This document shows positions 21,158-29,297 of a DNA stretch of 32,012 nucleotides, one piece after another (positions within the stretch are counted from its first letter, which is position 1; each line of letters begins with the position of its first letter). This stretch comes from Methanobacteriaceae archaeon (GTDB lineage: Archaea; Methanobacteriota; Methanobacteria; Methanobacteriales; Methanobacteriaceae), in contig DAHVOW010000019.1 of the NCBI GenBank assembly GCA_027318585.1, positions 1-32,012 on the forward strand, given 5' to 3'. A program made the translations under genes and the position numbers. The notes under the pieces were generated by a model. That model searched no databases. It worked only from the letters and a program-made list of their open reading frames with translations, and was not told the origin of the DNA.

Positions 21158-22081
21158 ATGAGCATGATCATGGTTGAAGGAGAAGTAGGCGGTAAGAAAT
21201 ACAGGGAACCCTTCTCTAAGGGAGTTCTGGCTCGGTCTCTTACCAGGGCCGAGATGGACCCTAACAAGGCTTACACCTTCGCCTCCCAGATCGAAGCCCA
21301 CCTCAAAAAGATGGGAGTGGAGGTTATTGTCCTGGAGGATCTCATTAGTGAGGTCACCGTAAAATTACGGGATGATGATCAGGAAATAGCCTCCAAGTAC
21401 ATGCACTGGAAGAAGCTCCGCCGGTGTAAGGACCCCCTCATTATCCTGGTAGGAGGAGCTTCCGGAGTGGGAACCAGCTCCATTGCCTTTGAAGTCGCCA
21501 ATCGGCTGGGTATCCGTAACATGATAAGCACCGACATGATCCGGGAGGTTATGCGTAAAACCAGCTCCAAAGAGCTTATTCCCACCTTGTACGAGTCCAG
21601 CTACACGGCCTACAAATCCCTGCGCATTCCACCACCACCGGAGTTCGACCAGGTCCTCATTGGTTTCCGGGACCATGTGGACACGGTTAGTGTGGGAGTG
21701 GAGGCCGTCATAGAACGGGCCATCAAGGAAGGTATAAGTATAGTTATAGAAGGTGTGCATATCGTACCCGGATTTATCAGTGAAGACCTAGTGTCACTTA
21801 GCAACGTTAAAATGTTCGTCCTAACCATACAGGATGAGGAAGTTCACCGGGGACGTTTCTATTCACGTTGCCGGCAAATGTGGGCTCGAAGACCACTGAA
21901 AAGATACATGGACTCCTTTGATGATATTCGGAGAACCCATCTCTACTTTGAAAGCCAGGCCAACACGTTCCACGTACCAGTTATCGAGAACATCGATGTT
22001 ACCACTACCATTGATTCAATTATCGAAAATATAACCCAAACTTACGGAAGTGAAGAAGATGTTAAAGGAACTGAAGGTTAA
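21158..22081 (+). CDS. 2-phosphoglycerate kinase with N-terminal ATP-cone
   Basis: This enzyme makes 2,3-diphosphoglycerate from 2-phosphoglycerate and ATP, the first step to cyclic 2,3-diphosphoglycerate, a major solute of Methanobacteriales. The 307-residue protein has an ATP-cone-like domain (residues about 5-85, 'GKKYREPFSKGVLARSLTRA'). This is followed by a P-loop kinase domain with 'LVGGASGVGTSSIAFEVANR' near residues 96-115 and 'ISTDMIREVMRKTSSKEL'. The Walker A loop has Thr where Lys is usual (GASGVGTS). 'IVIEGVHIVPGF' is the usual central strand. The ATG at 21158 follows GAGGTGA. The 3' end overlaps the CBS gene by 23 bp. Confidence 0.85.
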   Translation: MSMIMVEGEVGGKKYREPFSKGVLARSLTRAEMDPNKAYTFASQIEAHLKKMGVEVIVLEDLISEVTVKLRDDDQEIASKYMHWKKLRRCKDPLIILVGGASGVGTSSIAFEVANRLGIRNMISTDMIREVMRKTSSKELIPTLYESSYTAYKSLRIPPPPEFDQVLIGFRDHVDTVSVGVEAVIERAIKEGISIVIEGVHIVPGFISEDLVSLSNVKMFVLTIQDEEVHRGRFYSRCRQMWARRPLKRYMDSFDDIRRTHLYFESQANTFHVPVIENIDVTTTIDSIIENITQTYGSEEDVKGTEG

Positions 22082-22454
22082 AGATGTGATGACCGAAGGC
22101 GTAATAACCGTCGAACCTAAAGAAGACGTGGTTTTTGCCTTTGAAAAGTTAATGAAACACCGGGTCAGCTCCCTACCAGTAATGGATGGGGATATGCTGG
22201 TGGGTATTGTAACTGCCACGGACCTGGGCCACAACCTGATACTGGATAAGTACGAGCTGGGCACCACGGTGGAGCAGGTAATGATCAAAGACGTGGTTTG
22301 TGTCCGTCCCGAAGATGATCTGGTAACTGCCGTGACCAAGATGAACCAGCACGGTAACGAGGAGGGCATCATCAACCAGTTAGTGGTTATTGAGGACCAC
22401 CAGGTCCGGGGAATTCTCTCTGATGGTGATATAATTCGGGTATTGGGTCTATAA
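22059..22454 (+). CDS. Two-CBS-domain protein
   Basis: A 131-residue protein made of a tandem CBS pair: 'VKDVMTEGVITVEPKEDV' starts the first and 'VEQVMIKDVVCVRPEDDL' the second, each followed by the typical 'LPVMDGDMLVGIVTATDL' or 'LVVIEDHQVRGILSDGDI' strand. Such pairs bind adenine nucleotides or SAM and act as sensors. The ATG at 22059 has GGAAGTGA upstream; the frame's GTG at 22050 is less likely. It overlaps the 2-phosphoglycerate kinase gene and may report energy charge to that or another pathway, which is inference. Confidence 0.88.
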   Translation: MLKELKVKDVMTEGVITVEPKEDVVFAFEKLMKHRVSSLPVMDGDMLVGIVTATDLGHNLILDKYELGTTVEQVMIKDVVCVRPEDDLVTAVTKMNQHGNEEGIINQLVVIEDHQVRGILSDGDIIRVLGL

Positions 22455-22460
22455 ACTAAT

Positions 22461-22506
22461 TATTTTAAAATAAAAAAATAGGGACTCCCACTACTTGTGG
22501 GGAGTT
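22461..22506. terminator. Palindrome and hairpin between converging genes
   Basis: TATTTTAAAATA (22461-22472) is a perfect palindrome. It is followed by ACTCCCAC (22484-22491), which pairs with GTGGGGAGT (22497-22505) with one bulged G. The second hairpin overlaps the end of the minus-strand gene. It may stop transcription from one or both sides. Confidence 0.35.
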
Positions 22507-22904
22507 ACCCGGGGAGTGAAGGAGTCACAAAGGCTGGGGAACTTCTTGCCCAGTTCCATCTCCAGTTTGTCGATGATCTCCTCTTCAATTTCCGGACTTT
22601 TGGTGACCTCCACACTGAAGGAGTCATTACTCAGTGTGACATCCATTAATTCTTCTCCGATATTGAAAACGAACTCCACAGTTTCACCATCATCCAGATC
22701 TGACGCTATTTCTTCAATTAACTCTTCGGTATATTTAAGGAATTTGTCTTCATCTGGTAGATGGGTGTTCTGACTGGTGGAGACCTTTTTTATTAAAAAA
22801 GGCGCACACCCTTCGGTACGGGCTGCTTTTCGGTTCACCCAAAAGGTAACCACCATTAACTTCTTCTTATTATCCATTGGACTTTCATACTCCATAGACT
22901 TCAT
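22491..22904 (-). CDS. Hypothetical acidic protein downstream of fprA
   Basis: A 137-residue protein of unknown family. It contains a beta strand start ('KKLMVVTFWVNRKAARTEGC'), a very acidic helical middle ('YTEELIEEIASDLDDGETVE') and a C-terminal part that includes 'EIEEEIIDKLEMELGKKFP'. Two cysteines are present (in 'TEGCAPF' and 'SLCDSF'). There is no signal or membrane segment. The ATG at 22904 follows GGGGGT. It lies 18 bp after fprA on the same strand, so it is likely co-transcribed with this oxygen-detoxification gene. Confidence 0.65.
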   Translation of the reverse strand: MKSMEYESPMDNKKKLMVVTFWVNRKAARTEGCAPFLIKKVSTSQNTHLPDEDKFLKYTEELIEEIASDLDDGETVEFVFNIGEELMDVTLSNDSFSVEVTKSPEIEEEIIDKLEMELGKKFPSLCDSFTPRVTPHK

Positions 22905-22922
22905 TTCAATCTACCCCCTTTA

Positions 22923-24152
22923 TTAGTCGCCCATCTGTTTGATCTTCTCAGCCATCATCTTACCCATCTGGTAACAGTGGTCCAGTTCATCATTGGTGGG
23001 CATATAATTAACCTCATAAGTTTCTAGGACCTCAAATCCGGATTTTTCCAACCATTCGGCTACTTTATTGGCGGCTTTACCACTCCAGCCCTTGGATCCG
23101 AAGGTGGCTGCTAATCTCTTTATTCCCGTGCGCTGGAAGCTCAATCCTTCCAGGTACATTAAAATATCCCCCAGGCTGGGATAAGGTCCGTTAAATAAGG
23201 TGGGGGTTCCTAAAAGAATGGCTTTACTATCCAGGACATCCTTCACTATTTCGCTACGGTCGTCTTCATGGAGAAAGTACATTTTCACCTTTACTCCGCC
23301 GCTCATAAGTCCTTCGGCCAGGGCATGAGCCATTTTTCGGGTGGAGTAGTGCATGGTGTCGTAGATGATGGTGGCCTTGTCCTCACAAACACCTGAGGCC
23401 CAGTTACTGTAGGCCCCTATGATCTGCAATGGCTCAGTCCAGATCTGGCCGTGGCTGGGTGCAATCATCATTATCTGTTCTAAGAGTCCCAGGTCGGTGA
23501 CTTCCTTGAACTTGTTAAGGACCAGCATGGAGGCCGGGGTCACCAGGTTAGCGTAGAACTTCTGAGCCGCATCCATCAGGAGGTACTCGGGTATTTCATG
23601 GTCATAACGTTCGGTTAAGCACAGGTGCTGTCCAAAGGCGTCGTTGGAAAATAATATACCCTCATCCACCAGGAGGGTGAACATGCTGTCCGGCCAATGC
23701 AGCATCTTAGCGTCCAGGAAGGCGAATATAAGGCCTCCTACTTCTATTCTATCCCCGGTCTTAACCGCCCGGAAATCCGCGCCTTCCAGTCCAGGATAGT
23801 GCAGTTTAAGCCCATTTATAGCCACTGCACTGCAGTAGATGGGGGCCTCTGGGAAGCGTTTGTGAATTTCGGTCAGAGCTCCGCTGTGGTCCTGTTCGAT
23901 GTGGTTCTGGATAATCACATCTATCTTCACTTCCTTCCCCTCTTTAGCGAAGGCATCCTCGATACGGCCCCATAACTGGGCAGAACTTCCCGGATAAGTG
24001 TTGTCAATCAGGATGGTTTCACCCTCTCCAAATACCAGGTAGGCATTGTAGCTAGTTCCACCCAGGGTATAGCCATGATAGTTGCGTATGTCCCAATCCA
24101 AAACTCCCACCCAGTAAACTGCGTCTCCAATCTTAACTGCATCTGCTTTCAT
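22923..24152 (-). CDS. fprA: F420H2 oxidase (A-type flavoprotein)
   Basis: FprA reduces O2 to water with F420H2 and protects methanogens from oxygen. The 409-residue protein has an N-terminal metallo-beta-lactamase-like diiron domain with the motif His84-x-Glu86-x-Asp88-His89 ('QNHIEQDHSGAL') and the further ligands in 'MLHWPDSMF' and 'APSHGQIWT'. It also has a C-terminal flavodoxin domain that begins at 'ATIIYDTMHYSTRKMAHA', the FMN phosphate loop. Domain order and length match the family. The ATG at 24152 follows GGGAGGTAG. A TATA-like TTATATAT (minus strand, near 24224-24231) lies upstream. Confidence 0.93.
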   Translation of the reverse strand: MKADAVKIGDAVYWVGVLDWDIRNYHGYTLGGTSYNAYLVFGEGETILIDNTYPGSSAQLWGRIEDAFAKEGKEVKIDVIIQNHIEQDHSGALTEIHKRFPEAPIYCSAVAINGLKLHYPGLEGADFRAVKTGDRIEVGGLIFAFLDAKMLHWPDSMFTLLVDEGILFSNDAFGQHLCLTERYDHEIPEYLLMDAAQKFYANLVTPASMLVLNKFKEVTDLGLLEQIMMIAPSHGQIWTEPLQIIGAYSNWASGVCEDKATIIYDTMHYSTRKMAHALAEGLMSGGVKVKMYFLHEDDRSEIVKDVLDSKAILLGTPTLFNGPYPSLGDILMYLEGLSFQRTGIKRLAATFGSKGWSGKAANKVAEWLEKSGFEVLETYEVNYMPTNDELDHCYQMGKMMAEKIKQMGD

Positions 24153-24303
24153 CTTCTACCTCCCTTTAAAGCCACCAAAAACCATGAAGAGTTGGTCGCC
24201 AATTTAAGAAAACATAAACTAAAGATATATAATTTCTTGGTTGACTTTTCAATTATTTCTTTCTAATAGGGGGGGTGGATGGTTGGTGAGTTACTGTTGA
24301 ATA

Positions 24304-25290
24304 TTAGGTCACAAGGGAAAAAATCAGAAACATGGAGGCAGAAATCAGTATACAGGCCGGTATGGTCACGATCCAGGTGGTGGCAATGTTTTTAATCACA
24401 TCCCTCTTAACGGTACTGTTACCCCGGGCCAGCCCCACCCCGATAACGGTACCCACCAGGGTTTGGGTTGGTGAAACCGGCATGCCCAAACCAGCAAAGA
24501 AGAAAACCACCGTTGCTGCGGCTATCTGTGCTGAGAAACCCCGAGATGGGACCAGTTCTGTGATCCTTCTCCCAATAGTCTCGGTTATACGCCCTCCCGC
24601 CACCATTATTCCAGCCACAATCCCAATGACCCCTAGGATCTGTATATCCTGGCTGACTGAAGTTCCGAAGGCATAATAAAGCACCCCGGTGGCCACGGCG
24701 ATATCGATGGCCCCCACGTTCAGGGCCGAGAAGGCGGAGCTACCAATCTGCAGGTAGGAAAATATTTTCTCCAAACGGTCCTTAACCGAGATGGCCCGGA
24801 TATTTCTAAATAATAAATTTTTCAGAAGATAATAAACCCCAAAACCGGTGGCCAGTCCGATCAGGGGTGACATTATCCAGCTAATGACGATAAAACCCAG
24901 AGTATTTAGGTTCATACTGGAAATACCCACACTTACCAGTCCATAACCAACCAGGGCACTAACAATGGCATCGGAACCAGAGATGGGTATCTTACGCAGT
25001 AGGGTTATGGTTATCCACAGTGCAGCAGAGAGGGTTACGATGAATGCTCCGGTGACCTGCAGGACATCGGGGGGGATAATACCGCTCCCCACCGTCTTTA
25101 TAACGTTATTGCCAAAATACAGGGCCCCTATTAATTCAAAAAAAGCCCCCAGCATCAGGGCCCGACGCATTTTTAAGGAACCACTGCCTACCACGGTCCC
25201 TACCGAGTTCCCAATGTCGTTGGCGGCGATGTTAAAGGCCATATAGATGCTGATGATCACTCCCATTATGAGAAGCCCGTCCATATTCAT
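24304..25290 (-). CDS. Inorganic phosphate transporter, PiT family
   Basis: A 328-residue membrane protein with about ten hydrophobic segments and both PiT signatures: 'AFNIAANDIGNSVGTVVGSG' at residues about 18-37, and 'AAATVVFFFAGLGMPVSPTQ' then 'TLVGTVIGVGLARG' in the C-terminal half. It should carry phosphate, probably with Na+ or H+, across the cytoplasmic membrane. 'TLLRKIPISGSDAIVSALVG' is the cytoplasmic side of the first repeat. No good ribosome binding site precedes the ATG at 25290, so the message may be leaderless. It ends 151 bp before fprA and is probably a separate unit. Confidence 0.9.
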   Translation of the reverse strand: MNMDGLLIMGVIISIYMAFNIAANDIGNSVGTVVGSGSLKMRRALMLGAFFELIGALYFGNNVIKTVGSGIIPPDVLQVTGAFIVTLSAALWITITLLRKIPISGSDAIVSALVGYGLVSVGISSMNLNTLGFIVISWIMSPLIGLATGFGVYYLLKNLLFRNIRAISVKDRLEKIFSYLQIGSSAFSALNVGAIDIAVATGVLYYAFGTSVSQDIQILGVIGIVAGIMVAGGRITETIGRRITELVPSRGFSAQIAAATVVFFFAGLGMPVSPTQTLVGTVIGVGLARGNSTVKRDVIKNIATTWIVTIPACILISASMFLIFSLVT

Positions 25291-25353
25291 CTATATGTTA
25301 AAAACTTGGTGATAATATCATTGCGAGAAAAGTGGTAAGGCTGAATCACAACC

Positions 25354-25361
25354 TTAAAATA
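25354..25361 (+). promoter_or_regulatory. Promoter of the SRP RNA gene
   Basis: TTAAAATA is placed about 25-30 bp before the predicted 5' end of the SRP RNA, the distance expected for an archaeal TATA box. Confidence 0.5.
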
Positions 25362-25382
25362 CCTCCTACCACCAACACTAAA

Positions 25383-25692
<310 letters not shown>

Positions 25693-25764
25693 CTTATCAT
25701 TGCCAAGTAATCCTTGTGTTTAAATAGTAGCGAAAACAATCTCTTGAATACCCACATTTTTCAT

Positions 25765-25849
<85 letters not shown>

Positions 25850-25978
25850 TTTATTTTCATTTTTACTGAGTATATTATCTTAAATATTAAAAATTCTTAA
25901 TTTAAGCCATCTTTTAGACGTGTATTTCAAGTGTAAATATTGTGAAACAGTACTAATTTTTCCGAGTCATGGCAAATG

Positions 25979-25991
25979 TTATATATATTCA
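25979..25991 (+). promoter_or_regulatory. TATA box before the 58-residue ORF
   Basis: GTTATATATATTC is a clear archaeal TATA element. A start near 26012 would place the G-rich ribosome binding site at the beginning of the message. The rest of 25850-26039 is AT-rich with no gene visible. Confidence 0.5.
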
Positions 25992-26039
25992 AAAACAATA
26001 ATAAAGAGTAGAAAAAGAAAAAGGGGGGGATAAAAAAAG

Positions 26040-26216
26040 ATGAGTGTCTACAAAGCAGATGCAGTGACCACCCATAATGAGGGGAGCCCAGTTTGGTTCA
26101 GGCCACCCCAGTGTGGTGTTCGTGGTATTCGTTATGGTGATGTGGTGATTGATTTTGCATTAATACAGTATCTAAAGATTAGATACTCTCCGTCTGTGGA
26201 AAATGGTATTAACTAA
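26040..26216 (+). CDS. Orphan 58-residue protein
   Basis: A short ORF of unknown family starting with ATG 26040 and ending TAA at 26216. GGGGGGGA (26023-26030) precedes it by nine bases and a strong TATA box lies about 50 bp upstream, so it has all signals of an expressed gene. The protein has no signal peptide or membrane helix; it contains one Cys ('FRPPQCGVRGIRYGD'), several aromatic residues and a hydrophobic stretch ('DVVIDFALIQYLKIRY'). It lies alone between tRNA-Ser and the surface protein gene. The upstream signals are the main support for it. Confidence 0.5.
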   Translation: MSVYKADAVTTHNEGSPVWFRPPQCGVRGIRYGDVVIDFALIQYLKIRYSPSVENGIN

Positions 26217-26295
26217 CAGCATCATTCTAACGATAAGTTAATTAGATAATTCTAACATACATTACTTTAATAATATATTTCTGGGGGGGGATATA

Positions 26296-27162
26296 TTGAG
26301 AAAGAGTATTTACTCAACCATATTGATCCTGTTAATGGGATTGAGTATAGTTGGCACTGTTTTTGCGGAAGAACCTATTATTAACGCTAATGCTTCGAAA
26401 ACCGTAAATGACTACGAGGTAAACCTTGGTGATGATATAATCTTCAACCTAACGGTTAGCAATCCAAACACCGATGACAATTTTACGGGCATGGTGGTTA
26501 CCGACGTTATTTCGGACATGGTAACCTATGTGGGGAATAGTGATCCTACCAAAGCCATCTACGACCAAGCAACCCGGACTCTAACCTGGAATATTGGCGA
26601 TTTAAATGCTGGTGAAGTGGCTGAACTAATTATTTACACTAAAGCAGCTAAAATTGGCAAATTTAACAACGAATTCAATGGTACCTACAACGTCACCGTG
26701 GTTGATCAACCAGCCTATGATGAATCGGTACTGGTAGGATACCAAAAAGTCATCACGGGATGGACTGGTTATGAATTTGAGGGTAGCTACAGTGAAGTTA
26801 ATGCCTGGTTAAATAATATGAAGGAGACCTACCCACTATCTGACTATCCAGACGCGGTATTCGATGGGCCCTACGAAACTTGTTGCTGTTTATGGCATGC
26901 AGCGGCCTGTATACCCACCTACATCTGCGACCCCATATACGAGTGTATACACCACCCCGCAACCTACAAAAACGAAACCAGATATCTTTATGCTGCTATT
27001 GACCCTGGAACTATTCTTGGACTGCCAGAACCAAATCCTGAACCTAATGAAGTATCTGCTGCCACAGTGGCCATGCAAAAAACAGGAGCACCAATTATAG
27101 GAACCATCCTGGCACTATTAATGGTATCTGCTGGAGTGTTCATATCCCAAAGAAAACCTTGA
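26296..27162 (+). CDS. Secreted surface protein with DUF11-like domain and sorting-like tail
   Basis: A 288-residue exported protein. Residues 1-25 are a signal peptide ('MRKSIYSTILILLMGLSIVG', cleavage after VFA). Residues about 30-120 form a DUF11/CARDB-type beta-sandwich ('NLGDDIIFNLTVSNPN', 'ATRTLTWNIGDLNAGEVAEL'). A cysteine-rich stretch ('ETCCCLWHAAACIPTYICDP', then ECIHH) holds six Cys and three His. The C-terminus has MQKTG, a hydrophobic helix and a short basic end (SQRKP), which mimics an LPxTG sorting signal; I recall similar tails on methanobacterial surface proteins. Several N-x-S/T sites are present. TTG 26296 follows an eight-G ribosome binding site. A role in cell-envelope structure or adhesion is likely. 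Confidence 0.8.
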   Translation: MRKSIYSTILILLMGLSIVGTVFAEEPIINANASKTVNDYEVNLGDDIIFNLTVSNPNTDDNFTGMVVTDVISDMVTYVGNSDPTKAIYDQATRTLTWNIGDLNAGEVAELIIYTKAAKIGKFNNEFNGTYNVTVVDQPAYDESVLVGYQKVITGWTGYEFEGSYSEVNAWLNNMKETYPLSDYPDAVFDGPYETCCCLWHAAACIPTYICDPIYECIHHPATYKNETRYLYAAIDPGTILGLPEPNPEPNEVSAATVAMQKTGAPIIGTILALLMVSAGVFISQRKP

Positions 27163-27192
27163 GGGGCTACACCCCTTTTTGTTATTTTTTTT
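27162..27192 (+). terminator. Terminator of the surface protein gene
   Basis: AGGGG (27162-27166) and CCCCT (27172-27176) pair around CTACA and are followed by TTTTTGTTATTTTTTTT, a short-stem intrinsic terminator. Confidence 0.7.
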
Positions 27193-27201
27193 AAAGAAAA
27201 A

Positions 27202-28377
27202 TTACTCTTCAAGTTCCTTAATGGATCGGGCTAACCTATTAATTCCTTCTTTTATTTTCTCTTCACTGCTATTGGAGAAATTCAAGCGCAGAGTATTGTG
27301 CTGAGGATCCTCGGCGTAGAAGGCCTGGCCCGGTACAAAGGCCACCTTCTCCTTCAGGGCCAAATCAAAAAGTTCCAGGGAGGACATACCCTCCGGTAGG
27401 GTAACCCACAGGAACATTCCCCCCTCTGGTTCGGTGCACTGCACCCCTTCCGGGAACTCTTCTTTTATCAAAGAGACCATAAGATCTCGCTGTCTTTTGT
27501 ACATGCGGCGTATTTTTTTTAAATGAGCCTCCACGTTATAATCCGATAGATACCGGTGGACGATCATCTGGGATAGTAAACTGGAGTGCAAATCCGAGGC
27601 CTGCTTGGCAGTTATCAGTTTATCCATAACTTCCCCGGGGGCGGTTATCCAGCCCAGCCGGATCCCTGGGGAAACTATCTTAGAAAAAGACCCTAAGAGT
27701 ATGGATTCATCTAAAAAGGCCTTAACCGGAGGATTATCCTGGCCCATGAAACGTATCTCCCCGTAGGGGTTATCCTCCACAAAGACCGTATCATTATCCT
27801 TCAAAAGCCGGGCCACTTCCTTTCTGCGGTTTAAGGAGTAACTTATGCCGGTGGGGTTCTGGAAGCTGGGAACCGCGTAGAAGAGTCGGGGATGGAATTC
27901 ATCCAGAGCCATCTTTAGACTGTTAACATCCACCCCATCTTCATCAAGGGCCAGGGAATGGAATTTGGGTTCGTAGAGTCCGAAGGACTGCAGGGCAGCC
28001 AGGTAGGTGGGTCTTTCCACCAGGACGGCATCATCCTGGTTGAGGAATATCTTACCCACCAAGTCCAGGCCCTGCTGGGAACCATTGGTAACTAAGACCT
28101 CCTCCGGGTCTACTTTCAGTCCCATCCTCTGGTAGCGCTGAGAAATCCACTCCCTTAAGGGCTGGTAACCTTCTGTGGCACCGTACTGGAGAGCCTGGGC
28201 TCCGTTTTCTTCTAAAACCTGGACAGCCACTTCTTTAATATCCTGATAAGGGAATGATTCTGGATGGGGCAGGCCACCGGCAAAGGATATTATCTCCGGG
28301 TCTTCAGTTACCTTCAGTATCTCCCGGACGAAGGACCGGGGAACCTTACCCATTCTAGATGCGAATTCAAAGTTCAT
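27202..28377 (-). CDS. PLP-dependent class I/II aminotransferase
   Basis: A 391-residue fold-type I aminotransferase of the LysN/MocR-catalytic-domain group ('EIISFAGGLPHPESFP' near residue 32). Other signatures are 'VLVTNGSQQGLDLVGKIFLN', 'YAVPSFQNPTGISYSLNRR', 'VFVEDNPYGEIRF' with the PLP-binding Asp and Tyr, and 'LLGSFSKIVSPGIRLGW' with the Schiff-base Lys and phosphate-binding Arg. Relatives act on 2-aminoadipate, aromatic or branched-chain amino acids; the substrate here is open. There is no DNA-binding domain. It starts 13 bp after the QueG-like gene, so the two are likely in one transcript, though no clear ribosome binding site precedes its ATG. Confidence 0.9.
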   Translation of the reverse strand: MNFEFASRMGKVPRSFVREILKVTEDPEIISFAGGLPHPESFPYQDIKEVAVQVLEENGAQALQYGATEGYQPLREWISQRYQRMGLKVDPEEVLVTNGSQQGLDLVGKIFLNQDDAVLVERPTYLAALQSFGLYEPKFHSLALDEDGVDVNSLKMALDEFHPRLFYAVPSFQNPTGISYSLNRRKEVARLLKDNDTVFVEDNPYGEIRFMGQDNPPVKAFLDESILLGSFSKIVSPGIRLGWITAPGEVMDKLITAKQASDLHSSLLSQMIVHRYLSDYNVEAHLKKIRRMYKRQRDLMVSLIKEEFPEGVQCTEPEGGMFLWVTLPEGMSSLELFDLALKEKVAFVPGQAFYAEDPQHNTLRLNFSNSSEEKIKEGINRLARSIKELEE

Positions 28378-28390
28378 AATATCAATTTAT

Positions 28391-29227
28391 CTATTTTTTG
28401 CTTCCATACTTTTTAACATGCTCCCAGGCCCGGTGATATTTCTCGAAGCCTTTTTCCTGGGAGTAGATGGAGGTATCCTCTCGGTCAAATAAGAACCGGT
28501 CATCTCCCACTGGACAGACCTTAATACAGATACCGCAGGGGGACTGGTACTTTTTACGGAGTTTTTTACTCCGATTGGCACAGTTCATTTTCTCCATAGG
28601 TGGGGGGAAGTTTTCGCCCTTTTTGGTGGCCAGGGCCTGGACCGGACAACTCCTGGCGCACAGAAGGCAGCGGGTGCACAGGTCCACACCCCTGATGGGA
28701 TCCCCCTCCAGGGAGGCGGTGGTGAAGATGGAGGTGAAGCGAACCCGGGGCCCATATTCTGGAGTTAACAACACATTATTCCAGCCCATTGATCCCAGAC
28801 CTGCCAGATAAGCAGCGTGTTTATGGGAGAAAAAGGCCAGGGGCTGTTTGAGTAGCACTTCGATATCTCCATACCCATCCCGGGGGATGTAAATAGATGG
28901 ATAACCCTCAGTGGTAAGATAATTAGATAACAGGTAGGCCTTCTCATCAAGAAGCCGGTTTATGGTATGGTAAAGTTCATGGTAGTAAATGGAGGGCGCC
29001 GTCTCCAGGATGGGAAGCTGCACCGGCAGTCCAATGACCATAACCGTTTTGGTCTCAGGATAAATGGACTGAGGCCAGAATTCCTGTGGTATCCACTCCT
29101 CAAACCGGTGTGGCAGTTTCTCGGGAGGATTCTTCCACCGGTCCACCGGTGCAAAGCCCACCAGGGGTATGCCCATTTCCTGGCACTTTTTTTTAAGCTT
29201 ACTTTTAAGTGATTCTGCCATGGTCAT
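28391..29227 (-). CDS. QueG-like 4Fe-4S protein
   Basis: A 278-residue iron-sulfur protein related to epoxyqueuosine reductase. It has a double ferredoxin-like cluster region: 'CTRCLLCARSCPVQAL' (CxxCxxCxxxCP), followed by 'CGICIKVCPVG' with a further upstream Cys in 'MNCANRSKKL'. The N-terminal part ('VMVIGLPVQLPI', 'YLAGLGSMGWNNVLLTPEYG') fits the family's cofactor-binding half. Archaea generally do not make queuosine, so the true reaction is probably different, perhaps a corrinoid-linked reduction. The P-type ATPase gene ends 70 bp upstream of its start, and the aminotransferase follows. No strong ribosome binding site precedes ATG 29227. Confidence 0.75.
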   Translation of the reverse strand: MTMAESLKSKLKKKCQEMGIPLVGFAPVDRWKNPPEKLPHRFEEWIPQEFWPQSIYPETKTVMVIGLPVQLPILETAPSIYYHELYHTINRLLDEKAYLLSNYLTTEGYPSIYIPRDGYGDIEVLLKQPLAFFSHKHAAYLAGLGSMGWNNVLLTPEYGPRVRFTSIFTTASLEGDPIRGVDLCTRCLLCARSCPVQALATKKGENFPPPMEKMNCANRSKKLRKKYQSPCGICIKVCPVGDDRFLFDREDTSIYSQEKGFEKYHRAWEHVKKYGSKK

Positions 29228-29297
29228 CTTTTTAGTGGGGAGGCTAATATTTATTCCCTCCGGATAATCCTCTCCTTGAAGATTATCCTCATCCTTT

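Noticed and set aside
24280..24400. Short ORF behind GGGGGGGTGG at 24267-24279
   Set aside because: It runs antisense into the end of the phosphate permease gene and its translation is a shadow-frame composition (many Arg and Trp). The G-run has no clear promoter on this strand.
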